The notes under the pieces are model-generated. The model was not told where the DNA came from and made no database searches. It was given only the letters and a program-made list of their open reading frames with translations. 64,000 nt of DNA from Gonocerus acuteangulatus. Its lineage: Eukaryota > Arthropoda > Insecta > Hemiptera > Coreidae. Within the stretch, counting starts at the first letter, position 1; the number at the start of each line of letters is the position of its first letter. The stretch is from positions 84,720,036-84,784,035 of the forward strand of contig OX328126.1 of assembly GCA_946811695.1 (NCBI GenBank), given 5' to 3'. A program made the translations under genes and the position numbers. Of this stretch, positions 45,393 through 56,908 are shown one piece after another.

Positions 45393-46973
45393 AAGGCTGC
45401 ACATACATTGGGCCCATATTTTGCCAGATCCGATCCGATCCGATTTCGTTTGATCGACAACGGCCAACAGCGGCCGACGTGAGTGCCTATACTTGTCAGT
45501 AATGACGTGGTAACGACTTTGACCTAACCTATAACATCCCCGTATCAAGACATACATTTATGCCAAGTTTGGTGAAAATCGGTCTAACGGAGTGGAAAAA
45601 AAAAAGAAACATACAGACTGCAGCTGGTAGACGTTTTTGACTTGGCCTATGGCAATCCCCTGATCAAGACCAACCTGTGTGCCCAGTTTGATCAAAACAT
45701 ATAGAACGGTTTTGATTTCATAGGGAACAAACATACAGACAGACAGCTGGTAGAGGTTTTTGACCTAGCTTACGGCACTCTCCAGATTGGGATCTACCTG
45801 TGTACCGAGTTCAGTCAAAATCGGACGAACGGCGTGGATTTGTATGAGGTTCAAACTTACTGACAGACAGCCGGTAGACGTTTTTGACTTAGCCTACGAC
45901 ACTCCTCAGATTAAGATCTACATGTGTACCGAGTGTAGTCGATATCGGACGAACGGTGTGGATTTGTATAAGGGACAAACATAATCGAACGAACGGTGTG
46001 GATTTGTATAAGGGACGAACATACAGACAGACAGTTATAAGACTTTTTGACTTAGCCTAAGACACTCCCCAGATTAAGATCTACATGTGTACCGAGTTTA
46101 GTCAAAATCGAACGAACGGTGTGGATTTTTATAAGGGACAAACATACATACAGGCAGTTATAAGACGTTTTTGACTTAGTCTACGACACTCCCCAAATTA
46201 TGATCTACATGTGTACCGAGTTTAGTCAAAATCGGACGAACGGAGTGGAGACGGTATCGAGTTTATTCAAAATCGGACAAACGGTGCGGATTTGTATAAG
46301 GCACAAACATACAGACAGACAGCTGGTAGATTTTTTTGACTTAGCCTAGGAGATTTCCCGTATCAAGACCTACCTGTCTGCCAAGTTTGGTCCAAATCGG
46401 TCAAACGGTGTAGATTTGTATAAGGAACAAACAAACAGAAAAACAGACAGACACGTGATTTTTATATATATAAATATTGAGACACTTGGCAGCTCTGGCG
46501 ACAAGAGCTTTACATATGGATATTATTTACATTGATAGCTGATAAATCATCTTAGATGGTTTTACAGAAATAGACTATAAATATACTTTAACATACACAA
46601 TATAGAGCTTTAAATCTGATATAGTATTAACGCAATTTAATAATTATATTGGTTATAATTCAAATTTATAATTTACTTAACAATTAACCTATTTACTATG
46701 TTACTAAAAAAAAGGAAAAAAAGGGAAAAAAGCGTCACGCAGGAGCAGCATAACTAAGCACTTTCCTCAGAATTGGGTAATGTCGAGTGCATTCCAGAAC
46801 AATTTGCTTAAAATAACCTAGATAGATAAATAAAATAAAAACATAAATAGTTCTGCTCTTTTGAATTTATTATGAGCATATGTTTCAAGTATTAATTTTG
46901 TAATTAATTTCCTTCCAGAGTTTTGTGTATGTGGGGTAATAAAATCAGTGCCGCAGCAGTGTAGGTGCACCCT
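45393..46973. mobile_element. GGCTGCACATACATTGG-ended element, interrupted
   Basis: The left end GGCTGCACATACATTGGGC and the following GATCCGATCCGATCCGATTT, GTTTGATCGACAACGG and GCCGACGTGAGTGCCTA match 5487-5580. A right end AGTGTAGGTGCACCC at about 46957-46971 is the inverted partner. The interior from 45515 to 46475 belongs to a different, tandem family, so this looks like a nested insertion. Ends are tentative. Confidence 0.5.
45515..46475 (+). repeat. About 123-bp degenerate tandem repeat, TA-tract-ended family
   Basis: GGTAGACGTTTTTGACTTGG and its variants recur at 45626, 45749 and 45873 and onward at roughly 120-bp intervals to about 46330. The unit contains TCAAGACCTACCTGT..., AAATCGG.CGAACGG, GTGGATTTGTATAAGG and ACAAACATACAGACAGACAG. 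It ends with CAGACACGTGATTTTTATAT, the family end seen inverted at 1468. Small peptides read from it (for example VKIGRTAW) are typical translated-repeat artefacts. Confidence 0.8.
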
Positions 46974-47544
46974 TACATGTCACTAGGACCAATCAGGATG
47001 GACATTGAGAGAAATCGGTGAAATTTGTTGACCAATACATTTATTACATTAAACATTCATTACATTCCATTCCTACATTAACATCACATGAAATATGTGA
47101 ATAATTTATGGATTGATAATTTATGTATGTAAACCTCTAAAGATATTGACTTATGCCTCGTCCAATATGGCAACCATCTTGATGAGAATTATGTTAATAC
47201 GGCTGGCTATTTGTGGTGCTTCATCGTGTTAAGTGCTTTGCCTATATGTGGATTCAACATTGGCACATATTACAGATAGCAGTCCCTCTGGCTTCCTCTT
47301 GGCCGAATGCCAGTTGGAACGAAATATGGAATAGTATGCAAGCTGTGGTCCGGTTCTAATTCAAACATTAGTTCAGGAAATTTAGTTGGAAATGAAAATA
47401 ATAGTTACATTTACATGTCAACACATAAAAGTTCATTGAAACTCAACAAAGGAAGTAAATGGAGAATATACTCTTAGGGACAGAAACCACTTTGATACAG
47501 TTTTATAATTTCTTAAATATTAATAAGAAACGTTGCATAGACAA

Positions 47545-47545
<1 letters not shown>
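46974..47545. other. No recognised feature
   Basis: Unassigned intronic sequence with no exon-like or repeat structure recognised. Confidence 0.45.
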
Positions 47546-47548
<3 letters not shown>

Positions 47549-47607
<59 letters not shown>

Positions 47608-47619
47608 TCGTCATTCTAC

Positions 47620-47653
<34 letters not shown>

Positions 47654-47702
47654 GCTAAATCGTATTAGTGTCAATAGAAATAAAAAAAAAAAAAAAAAAA
47701 AA
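47549..47702. repeat. (TA)n, poly(T) and poly(A) low-complexity cluster
   Basis: (TA)n at about 47549-47602, a T run of about 29 near 47621-47650, then an A run of about 20 from about 47683. The 31 bp between the T and A runs could be the loop of a T/A hairpin. Confidence 0.9.
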
Positions 47703-48054
47703 CAGAGGAAAAAATGTATGTATGAATGGGGTTTAAGGACGAAGAACGTCAAAGGTTACCATCGTCCTGTAAAGTGTTTTTCAATGAAAATTATTTTGTA
47801 CTATAAAGGTATTAGAGGAGTCAATTGCACTACATATATTGTCGAGAATGCTCTTAAGTTGTAATGTTATATAATGTTCAAAAAGGGTTTTTAAAATTGG
47901 TTCTGAAACTGCTATGGCTAATATAATTGTTTTACATAGATACTGCTATAATAATAATTATGGTGATATGAGCTTGCTCCGTTACGGTATATTACTTAAA
48001 ACTATGCGCAATCAATGCATCTGCGTTCAAGGTATAGAATATATACAGAAATTA

Positions 48055-48195
48055 TTTATTTTTATTAATATATTTATTTTATTTTTTATTATTTTTTTTA
48101 ATTTTTTTATTTTTTATTTATTTATTTTTTGTTTATTTATTTTATTTATTTATTTATTTATTTTTTATTTTATTTTATTTTTTATTTTTATAGAG
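48055..48195. repeat. T-rich (TTTA)n-like tract
   Basis: Irregular runs of T broken by single A, including several TTTATTTATTTA stretches. The hydrophobic ORF over it is compositional. Confidence 0.85.
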
Positions 48196-48259
48196 GAAAA
48201 AAGACTTAAAGATTCCTTCATTGGTAGAAATCTACACATTTGAAGTTTTAAACATTTAT

Positions 48260-48420
48260 TTATCTAGCTTGGATCGTCCCATTGAAAATTACTTGAGAAT
48301 AATTTTTGTCGAACATTTAGTAATCTTTCGAATGGTTACCTTCCACACACCTCGATATCTAACCAGTTATTAAGATATTTAAGAAAATCCCAAAACCAGG
48401 GACCGAAAATAACTATTAAT
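48260..48420 (+). mobile_element. Diverged fragment of the hairpin-ended element
   Basis: CGAACATTTAGTAATCTTTC, AATGGTTACCTTCCA and the ATATTTAAGAAAATCCCAAA stretch parallel 49975-50060 and 735-850. Truncated at both ends, no hairpin. Confidence 0.5.
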
Positions 48421-48660
48421 CTTTATTTCAAAGGAGTTTCACTTAATCTTTAATTTTTATTATTTGGAAATAAAAATAAAAATGTCATCGTAATTTATAT
48501 ATTTTATTATTTTTAAAAAACAATTGTCTAATAATTTTTATTACAAAAACTTAAAAATAAAAATTATGTGAATAATGTTATTTCAAAAAAAAAATTGTAT
48601 ACAAATTTTTAATAAAATTTTTTATTATTTTAACTTAAAACATTATTTTAAATAAAACGC
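48400..48660. repeat. AT-rich interspersed repeat (copy 1; copy 2 at 51850-52110)
   Basis: GGAGTTTCACTTAATCTTTA, ATTTTTATTATTTGGAAAT and CATCGTAATTTATATATTTT are shared with 51866-51950 (GAGTTTCACTTAACCTTTAA...). GACCGAAA occurs at one end here and, inverted, at the end of the second copy (TTTCGGTC at 52094-52101), so the element may have short inverted ends. Class unknown. Confidence 0.55.
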
Positions 48661-48905
48661 AAACAATATTAGTGCCATAATGAATAGATTTATTCATTTT
48701 AAGAGCTCGCACACATAGCGACTAATAATGAATAAAAAGTAATACACACAAACCAATTCTAGAATATACAATATATACTCATAGAAATCAATTGGATTTA
48801 GACGAACTTTGATTCACTCACATAAACAAATAACTTCTAATAAACAAAAGGTTAAAAATCAAGTATTTATTTATTTATTCCGAGGATAAGAGATATTTAA
48901 TAAAT

Positions 48906-48945
48906 GACATTTCGGCTTGAACTTCAAGCCTTCATCAGGGCTGTA
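48906..48945 (-). ncRNA. Hammerhead-like core (CTGATGA...GAAA), stem I not formed
   Basis: On the - strand: CTGATGA (48932-48938), a strong stem II in AGGCTTGAAGTTCAAGCC, GAAA (48910-48913), then TGTC giving a GUC triplet. The catalytic core is perfect, but the sequences that should pair as stem I (ACAGCC and ATTTAT) do not match. It is probably a truncated Penelope-like end. A (TA)n tract lies about 35 bp away, as at the 4904 copy. Confidence 0.55.
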
Positions 48946-49185
48946 AAAAACAAGTAGGACGGATGTATTACTAAAATATATATATATATATATATATATA
49001 TGCCTACATACACACATACACATAGTACATATATACATACATACATATATGGAAAAAGACAAAACCATAAAATCATAATATACTAGAACATAATATATAG
49101 AAGAACAATGTGCTCTAGAAGTGCTTAGATTATTAGGAGAACAGATATAAGAAAAACAGATTACATTACAATACATATAAAAAGT

Positions 49186-49222
49186 CCGACTCGCAGGAAC
49201 TGCGTCATCTTAGCGCGGTTCC

Positions 49223-49273
<51 letters not shown>

Positions 49274-49490
49274 GGCACATCTACATCTCGGTCATTAGCG
49301 CCGACATCCAGGGTGTAGCGAGGAATTTCACCAGCGAGCCGTGGGATGATAAAATTCCTGCCGGAGGTTGGGAATCGAACCCACCATCTCCCGCTTATGA
49401 ATCCAAGGCGCTAGCCATTAGACCACGGGAGACCCCGGTTCCTGTTCATATCCCTATTCTCATTTGAAAAGCATAGAATAGAAACAGATA
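49186..49490 (-). mobile_element. GGAACCGCGCTAAG repeat, third copy, split by a SINE
   Basis: The - strand reads CTGTTTCTATTCTATGC, AATAGGGATATGAACAGGAACC, then the SINE, then GGAACCGCGCTAAGATGACG and CAGTTCCTGCGAGTCGGAC. Removing the SINE gives a sequence collinear with 9345-9440 and 15900-15990. Confidence 0.75.
49225..49434 (-). mobile_element. tRNA-derived SINE with poly(A) tail and 7-bp target duplication
   Basis: On the - strand the head is GGTCTCCCGTGGTCTAATGG with A box TGGCTAGCGCC and B box GGTTCGATTCC. A TTCATAA loop suggests a CAT anticodon ancestor, which is uncertain. A body with GGCGCTAATGACCGAGATGT follows, then a tail of 47 A (49225-49271 as T). CGGTTCC flanks both sides (49216-49222 and 49436-49442). 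The long unbroken tail implies a young insertion. The body segment resembles the insert at 57350-57460. Confidence 0.88.
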
Positions 49491-49734
49491 ATATTTTCCT
49501 GGGCCTTTGTTCAAAGGGTTTTATGGCTATACCTGGGGTCAGGTCCGCAAGACCCTAGAATCCTCTTCTACCGATACTTCATTTCATACGTTTCAATGAA
49601 TTGGAAAATATCAAATATTTTCACACATTCCTGTGTTCTTTTACTATAGTAATAATTCTACAGATAAAATCAATTAAAAAATAAAATAAAAAAACCAACA
49701 GCATAAAGGCAATTGAAAATATTCAAAAGACGTC

Positions 49735-50509
49735 AACGAATCTTTTTCTCTTGGCAAGCTATATTTCTAACAATGAATTGTTTTTCTTATTTTGCCTAAT
49801 CTGTTTTATTGTAAAATACATTATCCAACTATAAGCAATTAAAAAATAACAAGGAATAAAAACAGACAAAAAGAACAGTTTGAATAAGCAAAATCAATTA
49901 CTTTAATGTTTTAAGCACTTATTTCTCCGATTGACATCGCCTAATCAAAACTTTCATCAGAACCTTTTTTGTAGAGCATTTAGTAAGCTTTCTAATGGTA
50001 TTCTTTCGTTTACCAAATTCTTAACCTTTTTCGAGATATTAAAGAAAATATACAAAGTTACCAAAACTTTTTATGTCTGTTAATAAAATATTTTATTCTA
50101 ACCCTTCCTTAACTCCAAACGTAACCAAAATTTCAACATATTAGTTTTAATGAAAGTAGAACATGCAGAAAATGTTTCAACTGAATCCCATGATTCTAAG
50201 TACCCAAACCAAAAACGGTATTCAAAAACTATTTTTCCAATTTTTTCGAAAACGGTTAAAGCTATCGCCTTGAAAATGGTTTCATTCGTTTTCCTAGCCC
50301 AAGAAGCCTATAAAAAGAGTACTTTCAAGCTTATAAACTCAAAAACGTAAGCGTTACGATTTTTTCTGCGCGAATTTCGCCCCAAACTCCATCTTCCAGT
50401 GGGCGGATTTTTCTGGTTAACGAACTTGACCTTTCATATTGGACGACTGATTTTTGTACCTAGTTTCATCAAAATCGGACCATTCGTTTTCGACCTAGAG
50501 AGCGAACAG

Positions 50510-50554
<45 letters not shown>

Positions 50555-50713
50555 TATACATATATATATATATACAAATTTGAACCACCGTTATTTTCGG
50601 TCTCTAGGGGTTCTGAAACGCGAAATTTTCTTGTCGGCACTTCCGGATTGTTTCATTGTATCAACCTTATAAGCGGGGTTCCTCCCTATGGGGGAGGGAG
50701 GAACCGCGCTAAA
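49735..50713 (+). mobile_element. Hairpin-ended element, Helitron-like (copy 2)
   Basis: The full-length-like copy starts near 49735. Its left part matches the complement of 15400-15605. It contains AACGTAAGCGTTACGATTTT, the CTTGACCTTTCATATTGGAC segment, a (TA)n tract at 50515-50575 and ACCGTTATTTTCGGTCTCTA. It ends in the GC-rich hairpin GCGGGGTTCCTCCCT...AGGGAGGAACCGCGC plus TAA. No ORF with replication-initiator or helicase motifs, so it is non-autonomous. Confidence 0.65.
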
Positions 50714-51572
<859 letters not shown>

Positions 51573-51849
51573 AACAATTTGGGCTTACCGATGGGAAGAT
51601 TGAGAACTATACCTCACAGATGCGGGATCATTTCTGACAGTTAATACAGGGAAACTTAGGGAGAAAGGAGTTGGTGGGGGGGGGGGATCTGGACCACCCA
51701 ATGGACAGAGAACATAGAAGATGAGAGAAAGAGCGGCGGAAGCGGCGTCGTACAGTAAGGTGTCATAAACCATTTTTACGATAAAATGTAGTTTTATTAA
51801 GTAGCAGTGACCGAACCCCGACAATCCCTACCTTGCATCGTCTACGGTC
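51573..51849. other. Intronic sequence with a G-rich run, otherwise unassigned
   Basis: Contains a run of about 11 G at 51676-51686 and purine-rich DNA. No family recognised. Confidence 0.4.
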
Positions 51850-52110
51850 AACGATCTCTCAATTTAATAAATGAGTTTCACTTAACCTTTAATTTTTATT
51901 ATTGGGAAATAAAAAAAAAAATTACATCGTAATTGATATATTTTATTATTTTTTAAAAAAGATTTTCTATTAATTTTTATTTTAGAAAGTTAAAAATAAA
52001 AATTATTTCATAACAGTCATTCGTTAATTTTAAAAATATAAATTATGGAGTAATTTTTTTTTCATAATTTTTAGTAAACATTTAATTTTTATTTCGGTCT
52101 TTGCCCAAAA
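51850..52110. repeat. AT-rich interspersed repeat (copy 2)
   Basis: Matches 48400-48660 over GAGTTTCACTTAA.CTTTAA, TTTTTATTATT.GGAAAT and CATCGTAATT.ATATATTTT. It ends in ATTTTTATTTCGGTC. It is somewhat longer than copy 1 because of extra TTAAAAATAAAAATTAT segments. Confidence 0.55.
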
Positions 52111-52323
52111 CTATTTATGTTGATAGAACTTGCTTTCCCCGCCTTAATTCAAGCATAATCAGTTTTATAGCTTTTCACAAAAAATTGTAGGTAACTAAAC
52201 AGCTTCATTAAATGGCTTAAACGGAAAATTTCCTTGTGAAGTTCGTGCATCCGTAATTGAACTTCAATTACGGCCTTCAAAAACAAATGCGCCATACATA
52301 AAAGAAAGATGAGCCATCCCATA

Positions 52324-52518
52324 TTATATGAAAGAAATGGCGTGGCTGTTCTCGTATATCTTCATGCCCAATTTCAGCAGAAAGGTGTATGTCCAAGATA
52401 ACTCTTCATTTATCTTTGACTTATTATCCGTGTAAACAGCTCCGAAAACGAATGAATTATCTTCATCATAAATATATTTTGAAAAAATATGTTGAGCGTA
52501 GTCAAGAAGGTTCTGCAT
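52324..52518 (-). CDS. Unassigned 64-residue ORF
   Basis: A - strand ORF with balanced composition (MQNLLDYAQHIFSKYIYDED... ending in ENSHAISFI). It is not explained by a tandem repeat or low-complexity tract, which sets it apart from most short ORFs here. No domain is recognised, and no splice sites or promoter were identified. It may be a gene fragment or transposon remnant, or chance. Its position inside the LRR gene's intron on the opposite strand makes a functional gene unlikely. Confidence 0.15.
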   Translation of the reverse strand: MQNLLDYAQHIFSKYIYDEDNSFVFGAVYTDNKSKINEELSWTYTFLLKLGMKIYENSHAISFI

Positions 52519-52871
52519 TCAAATCACAACCCGGTTAGTTTTAACAAATAAACCGTTGGACGGTACACCACCCCTGGTGTGTTATATTTAATATTTAATA
52601 AATTCAAATTCCTATAGTGAATAACATTTTCTTTCTATTCGACAAATATTTCGGATTTATTCTTAATATATTTGGAAATATGTATTGTTTAGGAAATTTG
52701 TAGGGCTCTCAAATCATCCTTAAGGAATTACGGAAGATTTGACAATTGTCGAGAATGGCCCAACATCTTTTCAATGATTTTCTACATAAAATAGGCAATT
52801 ATTCTACATAATTATTGTAAAGAATTATCGACTAAGGCGGAAGGTCAATAATTTTACATCACATACTTTCA

Positions 52872-52931
52872 CACTTTTTATTTAACTTCCCTACATGTTT
52901 CACAACATTTTGATGTCCCTCAGGGCAATAT
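52872..52931 (-). ncRNA. Degraded hammerhead-like motif, left arm
   Basis: On the - strand the core reads CTGAGGG instead of CUGANGA (A9 changed). GAAACATGTA with GGGAAG follows, so the GAAA box, mini stem III and GUA triplet are kept. Stem II is weak (ACATC/GTTGT). Probably inactive. Confidence 0.45.
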
Positions 52932-53175
52932 GCTTCAAAACACAACTTGATCCTCAACATAAGGAGGAGAACCTTCAACTAGCAGGGATTATTCATCAAG
53001 GTTAGATGACTATATCTCATCAGGGAATTAAAGTTAATTTTTAAGGTATGATATATTGATTATCGACTAGCTTTCACCATTTTGGATTCGTTCAGTCAAT
53101 GACCAGTCTAGACGTGGCCCTGCTAGTGGAAGGTTCTCCTCCTTATGTTGAGGCTCAAGTTGTGTTTTGAAGCAT

Positions 53176-53225
53176 ATTCCCCTTAAAAGGCGACAAAATG
53201 GTGCGAAACATGTAGGGAATTTAAA
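53176..53225 (+). ncRNA. Degraded hammerhead-like motif, right arm
   Basis: Stem I ATTCCC/GGGAAT is perfect, and GAAACATGTA is intact. The core is CTTAAAA where CUGANGA is needed, so G5 and G8 are both changed and the motif should not cleave. It lies about 150 bp upstream of the exon acceptor at 53371. Confidence 0.45.
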
Positions 53226-53371
53226 TAAAATGTTTGATAGTGTGTGGTGTAGTATTATTTACCTTTCGCCTCTTTTGATAATTCTTTAAATTTGAGCAAA
53301 GGGTCAGTTAATGATTAAGTAATAATTGTATAAACAGAGATTTTAATTATCTCACTCTGATTATTTTGCAG

Positions 53372-53963
53372 GTTTCCTCTTCAGCTGCTGGTGCCCGTGC
53401 CGAGTTTGACGTCCATAGACGTGTCCAGGAACAAGATCTACTTTCTAGACGAGCGATCGATGAGTCGACTAGAGAACTTCGCCATGGTCTACCTGTCCGA
53501 GAATCCTTGGGCTTGCGACTTGTGTCACATCGTACCGATGCTCAAGAGCGCCGTCAACACCAGCTGGGTGAGACAGGCCGTCTGCTCGCTGCCGTACCAT
53601 CTCCGAGGAAGGACTCTAGGCAGTCTCTCTATCGACGATCTCAGCAGATGCGGCTCAGGACTCGACTACAAGGAGGACGGCTTTGCCGGACTCGCCTTGA
53701 CGCACAGGACTCAGTTAGGACTCATAGCTGCGGGCTCTGCGGTCGCTCTGCTAGTCATAACGATGGCGGGAGTCGTCGCGGGACTCCTGTACAACAGGAG
53801 CCACACGGCGTTCTACTACACGAACGAGGAAAAGAGGAAAGCTGCGTCGGAATCCGCCGAGCAGATGTGTAACGGGAATGATAAGAAAGTATCAATTGCC
53901 ACCATCGACGAAATAACCAAGGACCCGGAACTGGAAGCATTGGCTGGTACTGGAACGTCCTGA
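53372..53963 (+). CDS. LRR membrane protein, terminal exon
   Basis: Acceptor TTATTTTGCAG. The first base completes the Arg codon split by the donor at 14140. Encoded in order: the last LRRs (LTSIDVSRNKIYFLDE), an LRR C-terminal cap starting NPWACDLC with further cysteines in AVCSLP and SRCG, a linker, one transmembrane helix (LGLIAAGSAVALLVITMAGV, about 53715-53790), and a tail of about 55 residues (YYTNEEKRKAASESAEQ...). The stop TGA is at 53961. The layout is a type I plasma-membrane LRR protein with a short tail lacking TIR or kinase domains. That excludes Toll receptors; capricious/tartan-, Gp150- or LRRC-like proteins are possible. The orthologue is not identified. GC is far above the flanks. 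Confidence 0.92.
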
Positions 53964-55500
53964 GAACCAGTCAAGGTCTTGGCTCAGGTCACCCTGGAAG
54001 CAGCTGGGTGCTCTGACCTCGACCAGAAATGCTGTCAGAACTGGGTGGTCCTATAGTCTACTAGGCTATGAGAACGGCGCCTCAAAAATAAAAAAAAAAG
54101 TGTGTATTTCGAACTTTAAGAATTTACAGACATATTTTTTACTTGAAAAGAAAAATTGTGTATTTTATTGGATCTTAATCAAGACAAAATATCTCTAATT
54201 TATTCCATGTAAATATTTCTCACCATATTTTTACAAACCTACTAGTAGTGAAATTTACTACAATTGTCATGCCATTAGTGTGTATTTTTAAAGAATATTT
54301 TATTCCAAAGGATTTCTAAGAACATTAATTATAATCAAATTAACCCGATGTTATCCTTGAATTTCACGACAGAAATGTCAAAAAGAAAAAAAAAATCTCT
54401 TGTTCCAAAATTCCATCTAGACCTCGTTAAGGAAAGACCACTTTTCAATAAAAAGAATTTTAAAATATCCTCTTCACATTCAAAAATGCAACCACAATAG
54501 GCATTTCTGTTATTGGATTATATAATGGTCAAATTAAATTAATTCATAAATTGTACGAAAATGAATACTCCAAAGAATTCTATTCCAAAGTTAATCTCAT
54601 TTATATTTTTTTCAGTAAAATTGAACTCTTCATTTTTAATTAACTTTTACAACAAAAAAATTATATATTCTGTTAAGTATACTGCTAAATTTTTGTGAGA
54701 AGCTTTTTCCCGAAATACAAAAATTAAATAAATCATAAAATTCGCTAGATGTCAGTTGATTAATGGAATAATATTGTTTCATCACAAATTTTCAATCAAT
54801 GTTTTTTTTTCATGACAAAAATTGTAATGGAAAAAACCTTTGCCACAAATATTTTATACCATAAAGATTGTGAAAACATATAACACTATATTTAATAACT
54901 CTATATATTAAAAAATGTAATATTGGTAAGTATCGGATGTAAAGCTAAGATGTATGGTGAAACTGAAAGATGTTTTTGTAAACAATATTAAATATTGTAA
55001 CCTATAATTATACCAATTTTAATATATTATTTATTTTTGTAATGTCGTATGAGTGCTGAATGTATTTTATGTGTGCGAGGTTTGCAGATACACATATTAA
55101 AATATTACCATAGATTTACTATTTGTCGTAGAAATTGTTGTAAATATTATTCATTAATGTTTAAAATATCTCATGTTTATAGTTGTTTCTTACTTGTCTT
55201 TGATATTTGAATGTATTGTAGTTTATCAGAGTTTAAACAAGTCTTATTTCTATTACAAAAGCGGTAACGGTCTAGTTTCTTCCTCTTCCTATGCTAACGG
55301 TCAGTTTTTAGAAATCGATCTTTGGTAAACAGATAAGTCTGTAAATATCAAACAGTTCTTTGATATTTCACGCCATCTGTTGTTTTCAAGTCTTCCTTAT
55401 TTAGGGAAAAACAATAAATACTCAAGACTTCAAAATTACAAAACATTTTTGCAGTACATTGAGTTTCCAAAGTGTCTTTAATACACATATTCAAAGCTTC
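53964..55500 (+). other. Probable 3' UTR and AT-rich downstream flank
   Basis: After the stop the sequence quickly becomes AT-rich. AATAAA hexamers are present at 54087-54092, 54447-54452 and near 54728, and again near 55412. Any of these could set the mRNA end; which one is used cannot be read from sequence. No further coding exon or repeat family was recognised. Confidence 0.4.
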
Positions 55501-55769
55501 TCCAAATATTGATACAATTTTAAACGATTTATGTCTCTAATTCTATGGTATCTAGATATCGTGATGCAATATAATTTGTTTCTAAAGAATAACTCGTTTT
55601 TGGGACAAAATTGCAAAATTGTCTACTATTTTCAGTGGGAGACACGAGATAATTTCGCGCGAAATATTGTAGATTTGACATTTTGCGAGAAACCGTCTAC
55701 GGTTGTTTTTGTGGCCCGTAAATATCGCGTATTTTTTTTTTTCTTCTTCTTTTTATTTTTTTATCAAGA

Positions 55770-56545
55770 CAGTCCCTACAGATGTCTATAGACATCCAAA
55801 TTCATTTCTATAGACAGTCTCCATACATGTATATTCTTAACAATATACGTCTATAGACGGTCTCTACAGATATCTATAAACAAGTACAATTCATGTCTAT
55901 AGACAGTCCCTACAGATGTCTATAGACATCCAAATTCATTTCTATAGACAGCCTCCATACATGTATATTCTTAACAATACATGTCTATAGACGGTCTCTA
56001 CAGATGTCTATAGATATCCAAATTCATTTCTATAGACAGCCTCCATACATGCATATTCTTAACAATTCATGTCTATAGACAGTCCCTACAGATGTCTATA
56101 GACATCCAAATTCATTTCTATAGACAGCCTCCATACATGTATATTCTTAACAATACATGTCTATAGACGGTCTCTACAGATGTCTATAGATATCCAAATT
56201 CATTTCTATAGACGGCCTCCATACATGTATATTCTTAACAATACATGTCTATAGACGGTCTCTACAGATGTCTATAGATATCCAAATTCATTTCTATAGA
56301 CTGCCTCCATACATGTATATTCTTAACAATTCATGTCTATAGACAGTCCCTACAGATGTCTATAGACATCCAAATTCATTTCTATAGACAGCCTCCATAC
56401 ATGTATATTCTTAACAATACATGTCTATAGACGGTCTATACAGATGTCTATAGATATCCAAATTCATTTCTATAGACGGCCTCCATACATGTATATTCTT
56501 AACAATACATGTCTATAGACGGTCTCTACAGATGTCTACAGGCAA
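55770..56545. repeat. 88-bp tandem repeat built on GTCTATAGAC palindromes
   Basis: TCCAAATTCATTTCTATAGA recurs at 55795, 55929, 56017, 56105, 56193, 56281, 56369 and 56457: exact 88-bp steps except the first, which is 134 bp and has an extra block of about 46 bp. Each unit contains GTCTATAGAC-like palindromes two or three times, so it was probably built from a shorter ancestral motif. A few substitutions separate copies (GACAGTCCC versus GACGGTCTC alternate irregularly). Confidence 0.95.
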
Positions 56546-56908
56546 TCGCTGGACATCACATACATCTTTAGACGAAGCTTATGACTATACACATATTCGC
56601 AATTTCCTTTTTGAAATATATTCTCCTTTTTTTAAAAAAAAATTGCTTTTTCTTGTACATTAATATATTTTATAGTTTTAAAGTAATATTTTTTTGTTTG
56701 AAACCACAAATCCAGTGGACGAACTTCGAAATATTTATCATAATTATCAATAAGCTCATTTCAGTGTATAATTACTGTTATTAATCACTGAAATGAGTTT
56801 ATTCCTTAAACAAAAATAGTTTTTTTTTTTGTTTTGCATATGAAAATTCAAAATTCATCTCCCCCTTACTAGTTTACTCAATTTTATGTTGGTGTTCATA
56901 GTTTTTTT

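Larger units (their letters stand above)
52818..53289. mobile_element. Foldback element with hammerhead motifs (copy 2)
   Basis: The ends are TAAAGAATTATCGACTAAGG and, inverted, ATAATTCTTTAA, with GGCGGAAGGTCAATAAT near the left tip as in the copy at 2281-2650. The arms share GAAGCATATTNCCCT, AACACAACTTGA and a CCTCAACATAAGGAGGAGAA segment with complement. The spacer GGATTCGTTCAGTCAATGAC matches copy 1. It ends only about 80 bp before the terminal exon. Confidence 0.78.

Noticed and set aside
45787..45984. 65-residue ORF as a gene
   Set aside because: It is a translation of the degenerate 123-bp tandem repeat; peptides such as VKIGRTAW recur because the DNA repeats.
47914..48243. 109-residue hydrophobic ORF as a membrane protein
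   Set aside because: Its hydrophobic part is the T-rich (TTTA)n tract; composition explains it.
49360..49434. Functional tRNA gene on the - strand
   Set aside because: It is the head of a SINE with a long poly(A) tail; the stems are imperfect and it is a mobile insertion.
53366..53872. 168-residue ORF overlapping the terminal LRR exon
   Set aside because: It is in another frame, starts inside the intron and gives an Arg-rich sequence without LRR or membrane features. The chosen frame has LRRs, a cysteine cap and a helix, and it fits the splice phase.
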